Shown one piece after another: positions 1 to 13,400 of a stretch of DNA of 64,000 bases (within the stretch, counting starts at the first letter, position 1; each line of letters starts with the position of its first letter). The stretch comes from Moringa oleifera (Eukaryota; Streptophyta; Magnoliopsida; Brassicales; Moringaceae), in the NCBI GenBank assembly GCA_021397835.1, contig JAJFZO010000658.1, positions 2,053,501 through 2,117,500 on the forward strand, given 5' to 3'. The position numbers and the translations under genes are program-made. Under the pieces are notes generated by a model that saw only the letters and a program-made list of their open reading frames with translations, did not search any database and had not been told where the DNA came from.

Positions 1-1506
1 CAATTCCAATGCAATCTTCAGAAAATGCATTAACTGTGAGAGTAGTCACTCTCCTTGTAAGTTCACTCATTCATCACTTGACTGTTATCCTGACAGTCCC
101 TCATTTTCTTTCTTTTGAATCTTTTTGGTGTTTTTCTTGGAGAGACTTGAGATGGCGAACATAGAGAGGATATTAATTTTATAAATAGTTCTTGATCATC
201 CTCCTTGAAGAAGTAGTATTTTGAGGATATTATGCCAAAAATGAGATCAATCCAGCATTCTTGTTTTCAAAGTGGATATTGATCATGTGGAGTGAAGTAA
301 AAGTGAACAATCTGTATGTAATGGATGGTTCCATGTCAGTAAAAGTTTGAGCTGGGATTCAAGCTTTATAGCTCCAAGCAAAAATCAATTATCTCACTCA
401 GTACCTTGTATCAGAATACGACTACAAAGGAGAATGAAACCCTTTTGGCTATTGGGACTGCTTATGTGCAAGGGGAAGATGTTGCAGCTAGAGGACGTGT
501 GCTTCTGTTTTCGGTTGGAAGAAGTAATGATGGTCCTCAAAATTTGGTATGCTTGATCGCATCCTCTACTTGATAAAATCCTTTTCCATTTGCTCATTTC
601 GTTTCTTTTTTCTTTTTGAATAGCATTTGATCATTTCTTCACCATGAACCTATTCAGTTTACAGATGCTTTCATCACATTCTCTGCATCATCCGTATTAT
701 CCAAATCTGCATTGTGATTTCTACCGTTTCCATTTTAGGTTGCTGAAGTTTACTCGAAAGAATTGAAGGGTGCTATATCTGCTTTAGCTTCAATTCAAGG
801 TCATTTGCTGATAGCATCTGGTCCAAAAATTATTTTGCACAAGTGGAATGGTACTGAACTTAATGGAGTTGCATTTTTTGATGCTCCACCATTGTATGTT
901 GTGAGCATGAATATTGTAAGTGTTACTTTCTCAATTTGGATATGTGCTTCACATATTTCTGAATATTTATCTAAACTGGGGATTTGTGATTCTTTTTGGC
1001 ATTTGTTATTTGATGCAATCCTAGTAGTTGTGTTTGTGGAATGTTGACTGTATATTGATATTTCCTGCTTGCTCCTTGGGAGAATTTAATTTAATGAAAA
1101 AGAACCATTTATTTATACATAATTTAGATGCATGTAGTCGTGATAGTGGGATTTCCACCTTTTACTTCTTGCTTGGCAGAAGTCCACCTTATTCAACATT
1201 TTTTTTTTAAAATCAGAAGTCCACCTTGTTCATATCAAAGTTTCTTCGACCAGTCACATTTTTTGCTGGAAGTTATGGTGATTAATCTCATTCAAGTCTA
1301 AACTTAATTTATTGTTTTCTGGTAGTGCTCTTGGCAATCTGGCATATGTCAAGAATTGATCCTGCTTGCTACACATTCGTTCTCCTTTAATAATATGCAC
1401 CTTTGCCTGTCCTTCACTATGAAACATGTTTTGGCTTCTTTATTGGAACAGTTATTCTTTGGTTAATGTGATCTTACTGTTATTTGGATTCATTTTCTTC
1501 CATGTG

Positions 1507-1550
<44 letters not shown>

Positions 1551-3317
1551 TTAATGTTGACTGTTGACATCTTTGCAGGTCAAGAATTTTATCCTCCTTG
1601 GTGACATTCATAAGAGCATATACTTTCTTAGTTGGAAAGAACAGGGTGCGCAACTTAGCTTATTGGCCAAGGATTTTGGGTCACTGGATTGTTTTGCAAC
1701 CGAATTTTTGATTGATGGAAGTACACTAAGTCTCACAGTTTCAGATGAGCAAAAGAATATTCAGGTTAGTTAAGCACTAATTAGTATCAGGTTAATGGGG
1801 CTTTTGATCTCCACGCTTGGAGTCTTCTCAGATTATAGTTCTGTGCTCAACTTGAAAAGTCTGCTGTGACACTTTTTATTTTCTAATTCTGCATGATTTC
1901 TTCCTTCTCTTTCATTTCTGTTTAAAGAAGTATTGCACCAGCAAAGGAATCATCCATTGCTCAGTGCTTGTATGAGTGACAAAATATTGAACTCTATAGT
2001 CAACCGACAAATGCTTTGATATCTGCACTGGAATCAAACACAACAAGGAGGCAAAATGAAAATTAAATTGCTTCTACTTGGTAGCTTTAAATAAATTTGA
2101 TATGTAAAGAATTCCTTAGTATGGTATAATATAATATATGTTTTAGGATTTTGGTGTCATTTGAACATTTCCTTCTGTCCTTTTTCTTTTTATTGGTACT
2201 TTGACCCTCATGTATCCAGTGATATGAGTGATGCAATTAGAATGAATGATTGATGTTAAATATGATTTTGTGGGCCTTATTGGTTATACTTTTGAATCCA
2301 TTGTTCTTGGTAAAGTAGATATTCTATTATGCGCCAAAGATGTCCGAGAGCTGGAAAGGACAGAAGCTTCTTTCAAGGGCTGAATTTCATGTTGGTGCAC
2401 ATGTGACAAAATTCTTGCGGTTGCAGATGCTTGCTTCTCCTGGCTCTGATAAAACCAACCGTTTTGCTTTGTTATTTGGTACCTTGGACGGCAGTATTGG
2501 TTGTATTGCTCCTCTCGATGAACTCACATTTCGTAGGTTGCAGTCACTCCAGAAAAAGCTTGTTGATGCTGTTCCCCATGTTGGTGGCTTAAACCCACGG
2601 TCTTTCCGCCATTTCCGCTCAAATGGAAAGGCCCATCGACCTGGCCCCGACAGCATAGTTGACTGTGAGCTACTTTGCCAGTAAGTTTTTTCCTCTTTGT
2701 TGCTTTTAAGTGTAGAATCATGAACTAAATCTTGGCAAGATGTTTCAGTTTCACTGGAGGGGGGAGGCTCTCTGGATAATTTGCATATTTGAGTCAACGT
2801 TAACGACTTTGTTGGAGTGCATGCTTTAGGCTATGTTATACTGTTTAGCATATTGGATTAAGTTCCCAAAATTGTGATAGATGCAAAAGAGGCATGGATC
2901 TTGTGTAAAAGTATTTTCCTATTTGATTCGATTGTTACTTTTCTCCCATTCTCCCAGTGTAGCATAAGTGTTAGGGCTGGAATTCGCTTCTTGATTGGTG
3001 GAGTGAATAATCTTTGCAAAAGAATGAAAATCATATTAAATGGATTGCATTACATAGCATTATCTAGGTACTGTTTTGCGATCCTGTGCCTTTGAATTCC
3101 CTGCATTTAAAAAGATGAATGAAGTCTAGAGTACCAGTTTTTAGATGTTGGATGCTGACTATATCTTGTATAAAGCGAATCATTCTGGTTTCTGTTTAGC
3201 AGTTATGAGATGCTCCCATTGGAAGAACAGCTTGAAATTGCTCACCAAATTGGTACAACTCGATCACAAATCCTCTCAAATTTAAATGACCTTTCTCTTG
3301 GAACCAGCTTTTTGTGA
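1..3317 (+). CDS. CPSF160: CPSF160, C-terminal part (cleavage and polyadenylation specificity factor subunit 1), 5' truncated by window
   Basis: Six exons join without frame breaks: 3-56 (preceded by two bases of a split codon), 415-546, 739-915, 1579-1764, 2319-2680 and 3203-3317. All have GT donors and AG acceptors. They give the last 341 residues of a protein that is about 1440 residues in plants. Recognisable stretches are KGAISALASIQGHLLIASGP, LLGDIHKSIYFLSWKEQGAQ, GTLDGSIGCIAPLDELTFRR and the terminal QILSNLNDLSLGTSFL. These belong to the CPSF_A C-terminal region of the CPSF160/DDB1 beta-propeller family. Known role: large scaffold of the nuclear CPSF complex, which acts with WDR33 and CPSF30 in AAUAAA recognition for pre-mRNA 3'-end processing. 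The TGA stop is at 3315-3317; the 3' UTR probably reaches about 3640. The gene looks intact where visible. Confidence 0.96.
1507..1547. repeat. (TA)n(CA)n compound microsatellite in a CPSF160 intron
   Basis: An alternating TA run passes directly into about 13 CA units, ending roughly 30 bases before the splice acceptor of the next exon. It would make a length-polymorphic marker. Confidence 0.95.
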
Positions 3318-6300
3318 GAGCAGCTGCCCATCCACTCAGAAGTATGTAACAGAAGTCAGTGGCTTTGAAATCGGTGACCCTAGATCATGACAACTGTTGC
3401 ATGTAGCAAAATCTCAGCTCCAGTTAAAGCCATGGTAGAGTTGATCGTGTGGAACAGGTATTGTTGTTGTTTCGTTGTTGTAAAAAGACATTGTAGAATT
3501 GACATTATATCCCGAACAAGGACTGGATATTTATTTCATTTTATGTAACAAGAACTGGCAGTTTAACTGTCTTCAGAACAGCCCATGTATAAATTTTGTA
3601 AAGAATCAGCGTGGCCATATATAGCAGATTGTTGTAGCTGGTTGCTTGATATGTGGCACAATCTTGAGGTTTGAGTTACCCTCCTTGGAAGCATGTGCCA
3701 GGTAAAGATGGGTATCATTCTTGCACACCGAGAACATGTTTGATTATGATCTTCACACAGACAAGGAAATCACTTTTGGGGATAATAATCATTGTTAGAA
3801 ATGCTTTGGACACAGAAGGCTGTTCTGCAGCTCACTAACATCAGGGTGTGTTTTCCCTTTTTCCTTACACAATCAACATAATTTACATTAAATTGCCGTC
3901 TTAGTGCATGTGCAACCATATTTGGTCAATCCTTATTGGGAGTAAAGAAAACCTAGACCATGTTTGGTAACTAAGCCAATGAGTACAAATGGGTTAGACT
4001 AACAACTCCAAAGGAGTTGCTTATCAGTAACATTATGCTGGTTAATGCCATGATTCCCTGTCTGACCAAACATGTGCTTCTTAAAATTCGGCCTTCGTTA
4101 GTTCCAAGTAATCTCATGGAGTTGTTCAGTGGGAGCACATCGCACATCACACATCAATTGCAGTAGTCAAAGCACCCAAAGAGAACTGATGATGACTAAC
4201 ACTCACAACTAAGAAATCTAATTGCTTCTTTTGAACTGTAAAATAACCGAAGTAGTTTTGAAATGATTAGACATATAGCAACAATGAATCATATTCCTCT
4301 TTTGCTATTCGATTTACCTTCCATCCAAAAAAAAAAAAAAAAAACACACAAAAACAGCCATAGAAGGACATACACAAACTATGGTTGGTTATTCATAATT
4401 TTTCAGATAATGCAATCATTAAAATGGGTTTTGCTTTGAGAATATGACATAATGGTGAAACCACTCTCTGAGGAGTGATGAATCCGCTCTATCACTTCAA
4501 TCATCACATTATGAGGCTCTTCCAGTTTTCCTAAAGGCATAATACGCCCCGATGCCACAACTTAACACTACTCCATATTCAACCAATTTGATTTTGATTT
4601 TGATTTGAGCATCTGTAACTTCCATACCACTTCAGATGTCTATAATCTCACAAATTTTTCTGTATTTTGCTACACTCTGATCTTATCTCATCAAGTAATC
4701 TAATCTTGTCGGGCATATCAAACGAGTAAACGAATGGCAGAGACTGCAGCATGAATGCAATTCCGCTGCCTCACCTGTGGGTCAGAACTTAAAATCATAG
4801 TCTCTACTGTTTCTTCAATCCTAAAAGTGTTGTTAATGATTTCAAAAATAAAACCCACATGGTAAAAATTCAATTTCCTTTACAGAATCATGCGGCCCAA
4901 GTAGTATACTAATTATGACAATTGCTGGTAATAATCCCTTATTTACCCACTAAGTAAATTCTATTTGCTTTTCTCTTCTCTTACTCCGGTTAATCCCCTT
5001 TTACTTTTTCTTGTCGGGTAAAACCAAAGGGCATTAAAAAGAAGATTAGAGACGGGCCTGGGCCTCATGCACGTGCACCGCGATTGCATAATTCGGTCTA
5101 AGCACGTACGTACAATGATGATGACACACGTGCGCACAGTTTCATCAATAAGGCAGAGAAGGAAAAAAGGAAAATGAAGAAAGAGGGCATGCATGATCCC
5201 GCAGGGATGTTTCTAAAGAGTTATTGTCTTGGGGACCATTTTCATTAGGGAATGTCCAGCAAAAGCCCAACATTACTTCTTCATTTCTGATCAATCTCAG
5301 GCCATCCCTTGTCTACTACCATCATGCGCAATATATACATATCATATATCCACACTCCTTTTTTTTTTTTCGGTAATTTTATCAAAACTTAATTTATTTT
5401 TTATTTTTATATTTTTATAATAATTTTAATTAAAATACACACAAAAATTAATTACATATTATCAAATCGAGATCTTTTTTTGATTTAAACTATGTTGAGT
5501 TGTTTAAAAGGGATCAAGATTTTGATTTATTTGAGCTGTATTGTACTCAAATTTTAATAAGATTATAATAAGTAATAATTTACTGAATCAATTATTTGAT
5601 TTATTTTTTATTTTTATATTAATATTTAAAATTATCAAAATAACACCCTCTTAACTTTTTGTTAAAAATATCTCATATCTATATAACATATTTATTTTTT
5701 GAAAAGACGTTTATATATGATAATTTAATAAAGTAACCTGCTATAATGTTATTGTCGTTTTTTTATATTAATATAATAAATTAACATTTTTTTATTTAAA
5801 AAAAACAATCAACGTAAGCTCAAATAATTAACAGAATTTTTTTCTTAATTTATAAAATACCCTGTTAATTTGCAAAAGCATTGATAGTGGGATCTTGGTA
5901 AGGCACACGTTGGTGCCCCTCTCATCAAAGACATTGTGTGTGTGCTTTTGACAGGAAAAAGGCCTCACACAACTCCAAAGTCTTCTCATGGGGCCCAAGT
6001 TCATTGTGGTCCGAGTTGACTCACCTCACCCGTCTCTTCAACACCCCGAGTTATCACTCCACTAGTTTTGTCCATTCCCTATTAATTTTAGCGTGTGAGT
6101 TTTGATGATGAAACACTAAATCCCCTTTTGGTTTATATCAAAGACTACTCTTTTATCTTTTACCTTTCGTCCTTTTTGCCATTTGCCTTACTTTTTCTTG
6201 GAGAGAATGGCCCTTTGCGAATGCAACCCACATGGAGTTCAATGTATTTTCCTGGCTGAGTGTGTTTTTCCTTCTCTTTTTCTTTTTAAAGCAAACAAAA

Positions 6301-8000
6301 TAAGAAAAAGTTAGACAAAAGACGGTGTCAATGGTGATTATCAAGCTTGGGTGATGGTGATATCCGCATTATATAGTCGGTGCAATGGATTAAGCTTATA
6401 TTTAAAAAAAAAAATCATGAGTTGACTATACATATATATGTATATATAATTATTATTTTCTCAAAAATACTAAATTAGGTTTTTAAGCAATGAAGTCAAA
6501 AATAAAATTGGGTTATTCATAATTCTATTCACCTGCACAGATATTTAAAAAATAATAATTTATTGGATGCAATGGGTTAGTTATATAATTAATTTTGCAT
6601 GAAGGCCTTATGATTGTAGAAGATGAGGTGAGATATATGATGATGAGTTGGTATTATATGCCCATTTTGAGTGCATAGATACCAAAAACCAAAATTGATG
6701 CCTGAGTGTTTGACTTAGAAACTGTTTCTCATGAGCAGCACCACCCACTACTCATCAACAGAGCACTATTGCCCCCTTTGACCACCATCTGTGGTTCAAA
6801 TTAATTCCTTTGCCTCTCTAGATCTTCTTCATAATAATTATGTATGCTCTCTCCTTCATGCCAAATAAATATACACAATATTCATGTCATGTTTTCATAT
6901 TATATATGGATTGCTCTTTCATTTAGGGAAAGTGGAAGAGTGTGTAGAGAAGCCTGAAGGAGAGTACACTAAGTGGCATCATCACCCACACTTGTGTGGA
7001 TAATGCCATCACTCACCATTATTATAAGGAATTGGTTCCTCATGCTGGTGGCTGCTCACCTAGCATGCCTAGCCACTACCACTCACCCTTCTCAGATTGG
7101 TACAGCTAGCCAGGTGACCAAATTAAACACACTTCATTAATTAATCCATTAACCCACAATCAACATTAACGAACCCTTTATTTTTTTTACTACCCTTTGT
7201 TAATTTCTCGGAGACAAAATTCTTATCCGGGTATGACAATACATGCAGAAATATACATAAATATAAACAAGTATAAATGTAATTAAGAAAAAGGAAGGTG
7301 AGTTCATGCATGCATCCCATTCTTTCTCTCTCTGTCTCTTGCTTAGAGGGAAGAAGAGGGTGGTTTATTAAATTAAGTGAATTTGAGAGGCGATCTTAAG
7401 AGATATTAAGATGGATATGAGAAGAAAGGTCGGTAGAGAGGAAATCCAAAATCTTCTTAGAGTTTGGGGATTAGAAGTGTAAAGGTACAATGCACTGATC
7501 CAAAACGACATGTCAATGCCCACCTTCCTAGCATTCTCCATGAATTCTTCAACACTTACTCCCCATTGTAACAAGTGCACATTCATATTTTTTACATATA
7601 ATAAGCTAGGTCGATCATCTCATTCAAACACTACAAATCCCGGTGCCCCCGGCGATCAATAAAAATTTGAAACTATATGTCTAAACCCATAAATTCAATT
7701 AACCCAAGAACATGAAGGATGTGTGCATGAGGAACAAACAATTTTATTTTTTTATTTTTTTAAAAAAAGGCACAAGTAGGAGAGGGAGTGTGGGTTGGAG
7801 GTGAGACAGAGGGATATAATAAAGAAAAGAAGGAGGAGAGATTCTGAATGGCTGTGGAGGGCAAGGCACTGTTAGCGAGACTTGGAAATTAGGATGGCTG
7901 CCAATTCATTTTCCGACAACTAAACAATGGTATCCTTTCATGCTCTTCCATTGGTCGGCAAACCCTAAATCAACCACCAGCCTTTCCAAAAACCCTAATT

Positions 8001-8003
<3 letters not shown>
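3318..8003. other. CPSF160 3' UTR then AT-rich intergenic DNA, no supported gene
   Basis: About 320 bases of probable 3' UTR are followed by long AT-rich DNA. It includes a poly-A tract (about 4327-4344) and a very AT-rich block at 5350-5880. At 7003-7110 there is a short + strand frame with a hydrophobic, signal-like N-terminus (begins MPSLTIIIRN) that ends soon after a possible GT donor. At 7368-7586 there is a - strand frame of 72 codons. Neither resembles a family I know. Near 7960 and 7989 are two AAACCCTAA-type telo-boxes just before a CT repeat, which can mark a plant 5' UTR, but no ORF follows them closely. Confidence 0.6.

Positions 8004-8032
<29 letters not shown>
8004..8032. repeat. 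(CT)n microsatellite
   Basis: About 14 uninterrupted CT units follow a telo-box-like AAACCCTAA. A shorter CT-rich stretch recurs at about 8701-8730, inside the likely 5' UTR of the DUF668 gene. Confidence 0.95.
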
Positions 8033-8034
<2 letters not shown>

Positions 8035-9032
8035 AAAAGAGATTAAAGAAGAAATGAGGAATTGAAAACCCAACAGTATTGTTACTTAGCATGTGATGTG
8101 AATGAGTGTAGTGGGCTCTCTCCATCAAAAACAATGCATCTATTCATATTAATTAATTATTAAATCTCACTTAGGCTCCTAAATCTTATTCCATGATTCT
8201 ATAGGGCTCAGTACCATGGTATTATATATGCCTTCCCCCATCATCACCTCACGTCCCCCATCGAGTCAACCCTATCTGCCCAGTCAACCTCCCTTTTTTC
8301 TGTTATCATATATAACTAAAATTATTATTCCTAATTTTTGAATTTATTTTGTATTAATTTTGAGTTTGTTAAATAAGGGAAGATGATCTTTTTATAAAAT
8401 TTCAAAAGGAAGAAGCCAATAATGACATGGCCCCTGCATGCAGCTTCATTATACTGTAGAAAGAAAACAGCATCTAAAGCAAAAGTGTTTCTTGGCATCC
8501 AAACACCCCACAAAAGCTTCCATTAAATTATCTCAAAAAAAAAACAACCAATTAAATTATCTCACGCGCCTGGATAGCTCCATTTCTACCGCAATTAAAA
8601 GCGACAAATTACTGTTTGTCTAATTAGTCATTCTCCACGCGCTCTCACTGCGATCTAAGCTTAGTTTAAATAATATACCTTCCTTGTATGTGTGCAGTGC
8701 AGCTCTCTCTATCTCTCTCTCTCTCCCACTCTGGTTTTTTTTTTTTTTAATTATTGGAGGATATAAATATGAGGGTGAATTTGTATAATGGTCTCTCCAA
8801 CAGCCCACGAGCCACACACCTTCTGCAGAAATTAAACCTTCAGCCTCTCCTTTTATCCTTATCTCTGCAACCTCCACTCTTCAATTATTTCTCCCTTCTT
8901 ATATTACCTTTCTGTTTTCTAGCTCTCTGGATCTTTCTCGTTGCACCTACCGCGAAAAAACTGTAGAAATATCTTTCGGAACAATTAATATCGCTACCTA
9001 CTGGCTTCCTCTTCTTCTTGCTGAGAGAAGTC

Positions 9033-10451
9033 ATGGCTCTTGAAACTTGGCTGATAAAGGTGAAAACGGTAATATCTCATAGCTTTGATACGGTGAGATC
9101 CTCGGCAGCACCGACCTCTAAGACGTCGAGATCGAAGAAATCCAACGTTGGCGTGTTGGCCTTCGAGATTGCCGGCCTCATGTCGAAGCTTCTCCACCTA
9201 TGGCAGTCTCTCTCTGACAAGAACATAACCCACCTCCGCAACGAGTCCATCTCTCTCGAAGGCGTCCACAAGATCGTCTCCAACGATGAGTCCTTCCTCC
9301 TCGGCCTGGCCTGTGCGGAGATGGCCGAGAACGTCAGGCTTGTGGCCAAATCAATTTCGAGGTTGAGCAAGCGATGCGAGGACCCGAACCTACGGAGCTT
9401 TGAGCGCTTGTTCGATGTGTTTGCCAACTCGGGCCATGACTCTTACTGTTGGGTTTTGAGCCCAAAAGAGATGGAGGTCAAGCACAGGAAGATGGACAGG
9501 TACGTGACCCTGACGGCCACGTTATATAAAGAAATGGAGGAGCTCTCCACCGTGGAGACTGCCTTGAGAAAGTCTTTGCATTGTAGTGAATATGATAATT
9601 CGTCGGTGAAAGAGCAGAAAGTTATCGATCTGCAGCAGAAGGTTTTCTGGCAGAGACAGGAGGTCAAGTATCTCAGAGAGAGATCTCTATGGAATAGAAG
9701 CTTTGATACAGTTGTCTCCATGCTGGTGAGATCAGCTTTCACTGTTTTGGCAAGAATCAAGCTTGTCTTCGGGCTTAGTCTTGGGTTCCCCGCATCGCTG
9801 CCCCGCTGTCTCTCAGCTTCAGCTACAGTCCACCCAACTGAAAACCCTAATACTTGTACCTTCGTCTCAGGGCCATTAAAGAGCCCAAAACTAGAAGAGA
9901 AGAAAGATTTGGTTAATGGGTTTTTCGAGTCCAATTCCAAGCTACTGAAGCCACCTGCAAGCACACTTGGTGCTGCAGCTTTAGCCCTACACTACTCCAA
10001 CTTGATTATTGTCATGGAGAAGATGATCAAGCAACCACAGCTCGTCGGTGTTGATGCGAGAGATGATCTCTACGCGATGCTACCAAGCAGCGTAAGATCA
10101 TCCCTGAGAGCTAGATTGAAGGGAGTAGGGTTCTCAGCCAGCGATCCCATGCTCGCCGGCGAATGGAGGATAGCTTTGGGAAGGATCTTGGGGTGGTTGT
10201 CACCGCTGGCTCACAACATGATCAAGTGGCAAAGTGAAAGAAGCTTCGAACAGCAAAACATGGCGCCCAAAACAAACGTTCTACTGTTGCAGACGCTGTT
10301 CTTCGCAAACAAAGAGAAGACCGAAGCTGCCATAACCGAGCTTCTTGTGGGTCTGAATTACATTTGGAGGTTTGAAAGGGAGATGACAGCAAAGGCATTG
10401 TTCGAATGCACCAACTTGAATGGCTTATTGAATCAGCAAAGTTCCAGTTAA
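9033..10451 (+). CDS. DUF3475/DUF668 domain protein (PSK-simulator-like family), intronless
   Basis: Single exon of 472 codons. ATG at 9033 is chosen because the product then starts MALETWLIKVK, the usual start in this family; the frame is open a few codons upstream but has no ATG there. DUF3475 lies at about residues 37-100 (NVGVLAFEIAGLMSKLLHLW). DUF668 lies at about 310-408 (LGAAALALHYSNLIIVMEKM through WLSPLAHNMIKW). The middle is basic and coiled-coil-like, with several low-complexity Ser/Pro residues. Known for the family: the related PSI proteins of Arabidopsis act in growth and phytosulfokine-linked responses; the biochemical activity is unknown. From memory it corresponds to Arabidopsis At5g51670, which lies next to CPSF160 (At5g51660), as here. 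A CT-rich leader (8700-9030) precedes it. The frame is intact. Confidence 0.93.
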   Translation: MALETWLIKVKTVISHSFDTVRSSAAPTSKTSRSKKSNVGVLAFEIAGLMSKLLHLWQSLSDKNITHLRNESISLEGVHKIVSNDESFLLGLACAEMAENVRLVAKSISRLSKRCEDPNLRSFERLFDVFANSGHDSYCWVLSPKEMEVKHRKMDRYVTLTATLYKEMEELSTVETALRKSLHCSEYDNSSVKEQKVIDLQQKVFWQRQEVKYLRERSLWNRSFDTVVSMLVRSAFTVLARIKLVFGLSLGFPASLPRCLSASATVHPTENPNTCTFVSGPLKSPKLEEKKDLVNGFFESNSKLLKPPASTLGAAALALHYSNLIIVMEKMIKQPQLVGVDARDDLYAMLPSSVRSSLRARLKGVGFSASDPMLAGEWRIALGRILGWLSPLAHNMIKWQSERSFEQQNMAPKTNVLLLQTLFFANKEKTEAAITELLVGLNYIWRFEREMTAKALFECTNLNGLLNQQSSS

Positions 10452-13400
10452 GCGACATGGATCCACTTTGTTTTTCCTTGTTTACTTTCTTGTTCTTGAT
10501 TTGATTTTTCTTTCTGCTATTCCATATGGTTGATCCTAGACTGAAACTGATAGAGATCTTTGAGGGTTTGTTTTGCTTCTAACCCTGGTCTGTATAATAT
10601 GTACTGTATAAATAGAGAGGGAGAGAGAGATGTATGTAAATGATATGAATTGAGTAATTTCCAAGACAATTAGTATTAATTCCATATGAGCAAATTGTCT
10701 ATCATATCTAACTTATAATCATGTCAACATATTCCTCTCATCTTCTGGTCTCCTATGTATTATCATCATAGAAGCACTAGCAATTAGTGGATCCAGAGAT
10801 TCCCTAGATTATATAATTTATTTGGTCTGTTTAATTATGAACAAACGAGCAGACTGATTTTAATTTCAACCCAATTGAAATTCCACTTAGTGTTATATAG
10901 ATGGAGGGAGAGAGAGAAAGAGGTAGAGGCATGGACCCAGTTGCCAATTTGCCACCTAAGATTTAAACATTCATGATTTGCAAGAAGGAATCTTAATGTC
11001 ACAGTGTTTTAATTATCATCATGAAAAAGGACCGAACCCAAGTTTACCAGCCACGTGTAGGACATTTGTGCTGCAAATGTGACGATGAATCACACTGTGA
11101 ATAGACTTTTTGTAGATGTAAAGAACTCTCTCCATTTAGATAAACCCATTACAAGATTAGATAGTGTGATTAATCAGATAAAAATTGCAAAATCTTGTGT
11201 ACTAATTATTTCGGAGTTCTTTTATGCACATTTTGCTATTGATCCATGGAAATCAACTTTCTTCAAGCTTTGGACAAACAAGGGGACATGGCTTGCTTTT
11301 ATAACATATCTTGAAGGTCACAACCCCACATCTGCCATCCATGCATGTCGCTTCTTAGTGCTTACTGTATTTCATGTTTTTCCCCTTTTGGTTAAGTACA
11401 GCTCATAGCTTCACATTTGGATTCAGATTTCTCGTAAATGTTCCCACCTTTTCTCCCTTTTGTCCCCTTCACTATATGCTCATATCTTCAATATATATGC
11501 AATTTGGTTAAAGAATTGGAAATGGCGATGCCCATCTAATTATACAACTGACCCACCCCATGGTTTCTTTATTATATTATATTTCCCCAAAACACAACAC
11601 TTTTCTGCTTAATCAATCAAGAAGAGCTAATAAAGGCAATTAATTAGTTAGAAAAGATATTCTTTGGCGGAGTCCAGTGGTCCTCTATGCGACATCAATG
11701 GAGCCTCCCAAAGCCATTAAGCTTTCAAAATGTCCTTTATGTGGGCAGCAACTTAATGCCAGTTGGCCTTATATAATCAAACGGGAAAGATTATGGTATC
11801 AATTAAAGTAGACATTAGTGAACATCAAGGATATGAAACAAGTACTAAAGAGGGTATGTGTCTCTGGAAGATCTAACAGGGTCGGTCCAAATTTAGGCAT
11901 TGAATGTACTAACTAAGATGTTGTCCCACTATTTGGTATTTTCATGTAACGGCAGGAGCGATAAGAGAGTCCTCAGTTATGGAAGACTTCACCGTAGTGA
12001 CCAGATCCGAACAAAACGCCACAAAAAACCTGTTTGTGTTCTGTTGATTTCTTCTCATTCTTGATTCAGTGGTGGCTGTAAAAATAATTCCTCTCTAGAG
12101 ATTTGGCTCGACTAATATTTCAGCAGTCTCCTCTTTGAGACAGCCTACGTACGCTATTGAGCGGAGGTTCTTGTTCTCCCAGGAACCATATAAAGAAGCC
12201 ACAGTCCCTTTCACACAGTAATGGAATTGAATTTGTATTCTTTCTTTCTTGTTCTTCTTTTTCTTTGGTGGCGATGATTCAGAGGGGCTTATGCGTTGAT
12301 AAATGATAATGGCTGTTATTGTGAGATTTGGCGTTTAGTTATAAAGAAGATAACTTCATCCCCTGCTACAGTGCCACTCTAGGATATCACGAGTCAAATT
12401 CCGAGAAGACCTCGTCTTGCAGATAGTTGGACCGAATTTGTCTGAATGACAAAATGATGAAAAAGAGAGCCCAGAAACAGGCTTACTCTGCCAGAAGAAC
12501 ACATTTCTATCCAATCCAACCCACCAGCTAATGATTTTGGGTTGAGACCAGGCTGCCCAAGCTCAATCGACAGCCATAGAGTCAGCCCGATTGACCCAAC
12601 TTTTAGCAGCCCTTGGATGTTTGCCCTGACAGGCCTATTCTCTTTCGATATTGCCTCTATTTATGGGCCCACCGCCTAAGTCATCTTACTTGCGACAAAA
12701 TTATAATTTTGATGAGCTTATGGTACGTGTCTTAAACAAAGCTACATATATGCTTCTAGTTGAATGTGTTAAGTTGACAAGAACTAATGGTTCCATCGAA
12801 ACAAGACAGGCCCGAGACACAAACAATGCAAAGACAGCGATTTTGCTCTTTGAAACACATGACGGCACGACTTAGATGCCGTATGCATCCATGCCTTGCT
12901 TAATGCTAGTCAGTAACACAGTTCGGAATTTCGTTATCACTTTCAATCATGCGCTTTCTTTGATAATTAACCTGATCAGCAATTATTAATGTAACCATGC
13001 TTTTTCTTGTATATACACAGCGATACACATATAAAATACAATAACATGTGCTCTTGCCAACGCATCTGCGTTGATCTCCGCACGTGCACTCGCAAGCATG
13101 TGCAGCTGAATTATCTCTACCTCGTAGCTCCTTCGTTTATGCTTATTTGTTTTTGTCATAATAGAAACCTATGTGATGTACCCTCATTAGAGTTTTTCAA
13201 TTTGATTAGGGAACAACATATTGGATGCATTTATCCCAAGATTAATCTTTTGTTATTCATGAAATTTGAGTTTAATTATATGATAAAGTATTGATTAGAT
13301 TTTTATTTTGATTTTTAACAATCAAATTGATGACTTGATCAAGCATTAGTATGATCCTACAGGTTAAGCTATTAAGATCAATCGGTCAATCTGGACTCAG

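Noticed and set aside
763..1210. Frames at 763-1047 and 1028-1210 as separate small genes
   Set aside because: The first is a CPSF160 exon read on into its intron and the second is intronic; neither has an independent start.
9443..9964. Long - strand frame opposite the DUF668 gene
   Set aside because: Shadow of a strongly coding + strand exon; no features of its own.
11079..11408. 109-codon + strand frame
   Set aside because: Composition follows the AT-rich background and no motif or conserved segment is recognisable.
12651..12875. 74-codon frame MPLFMGPPPK...
   Set aside because: No family signature and no promoter or splice context; possibly part of an old element but not supportable.
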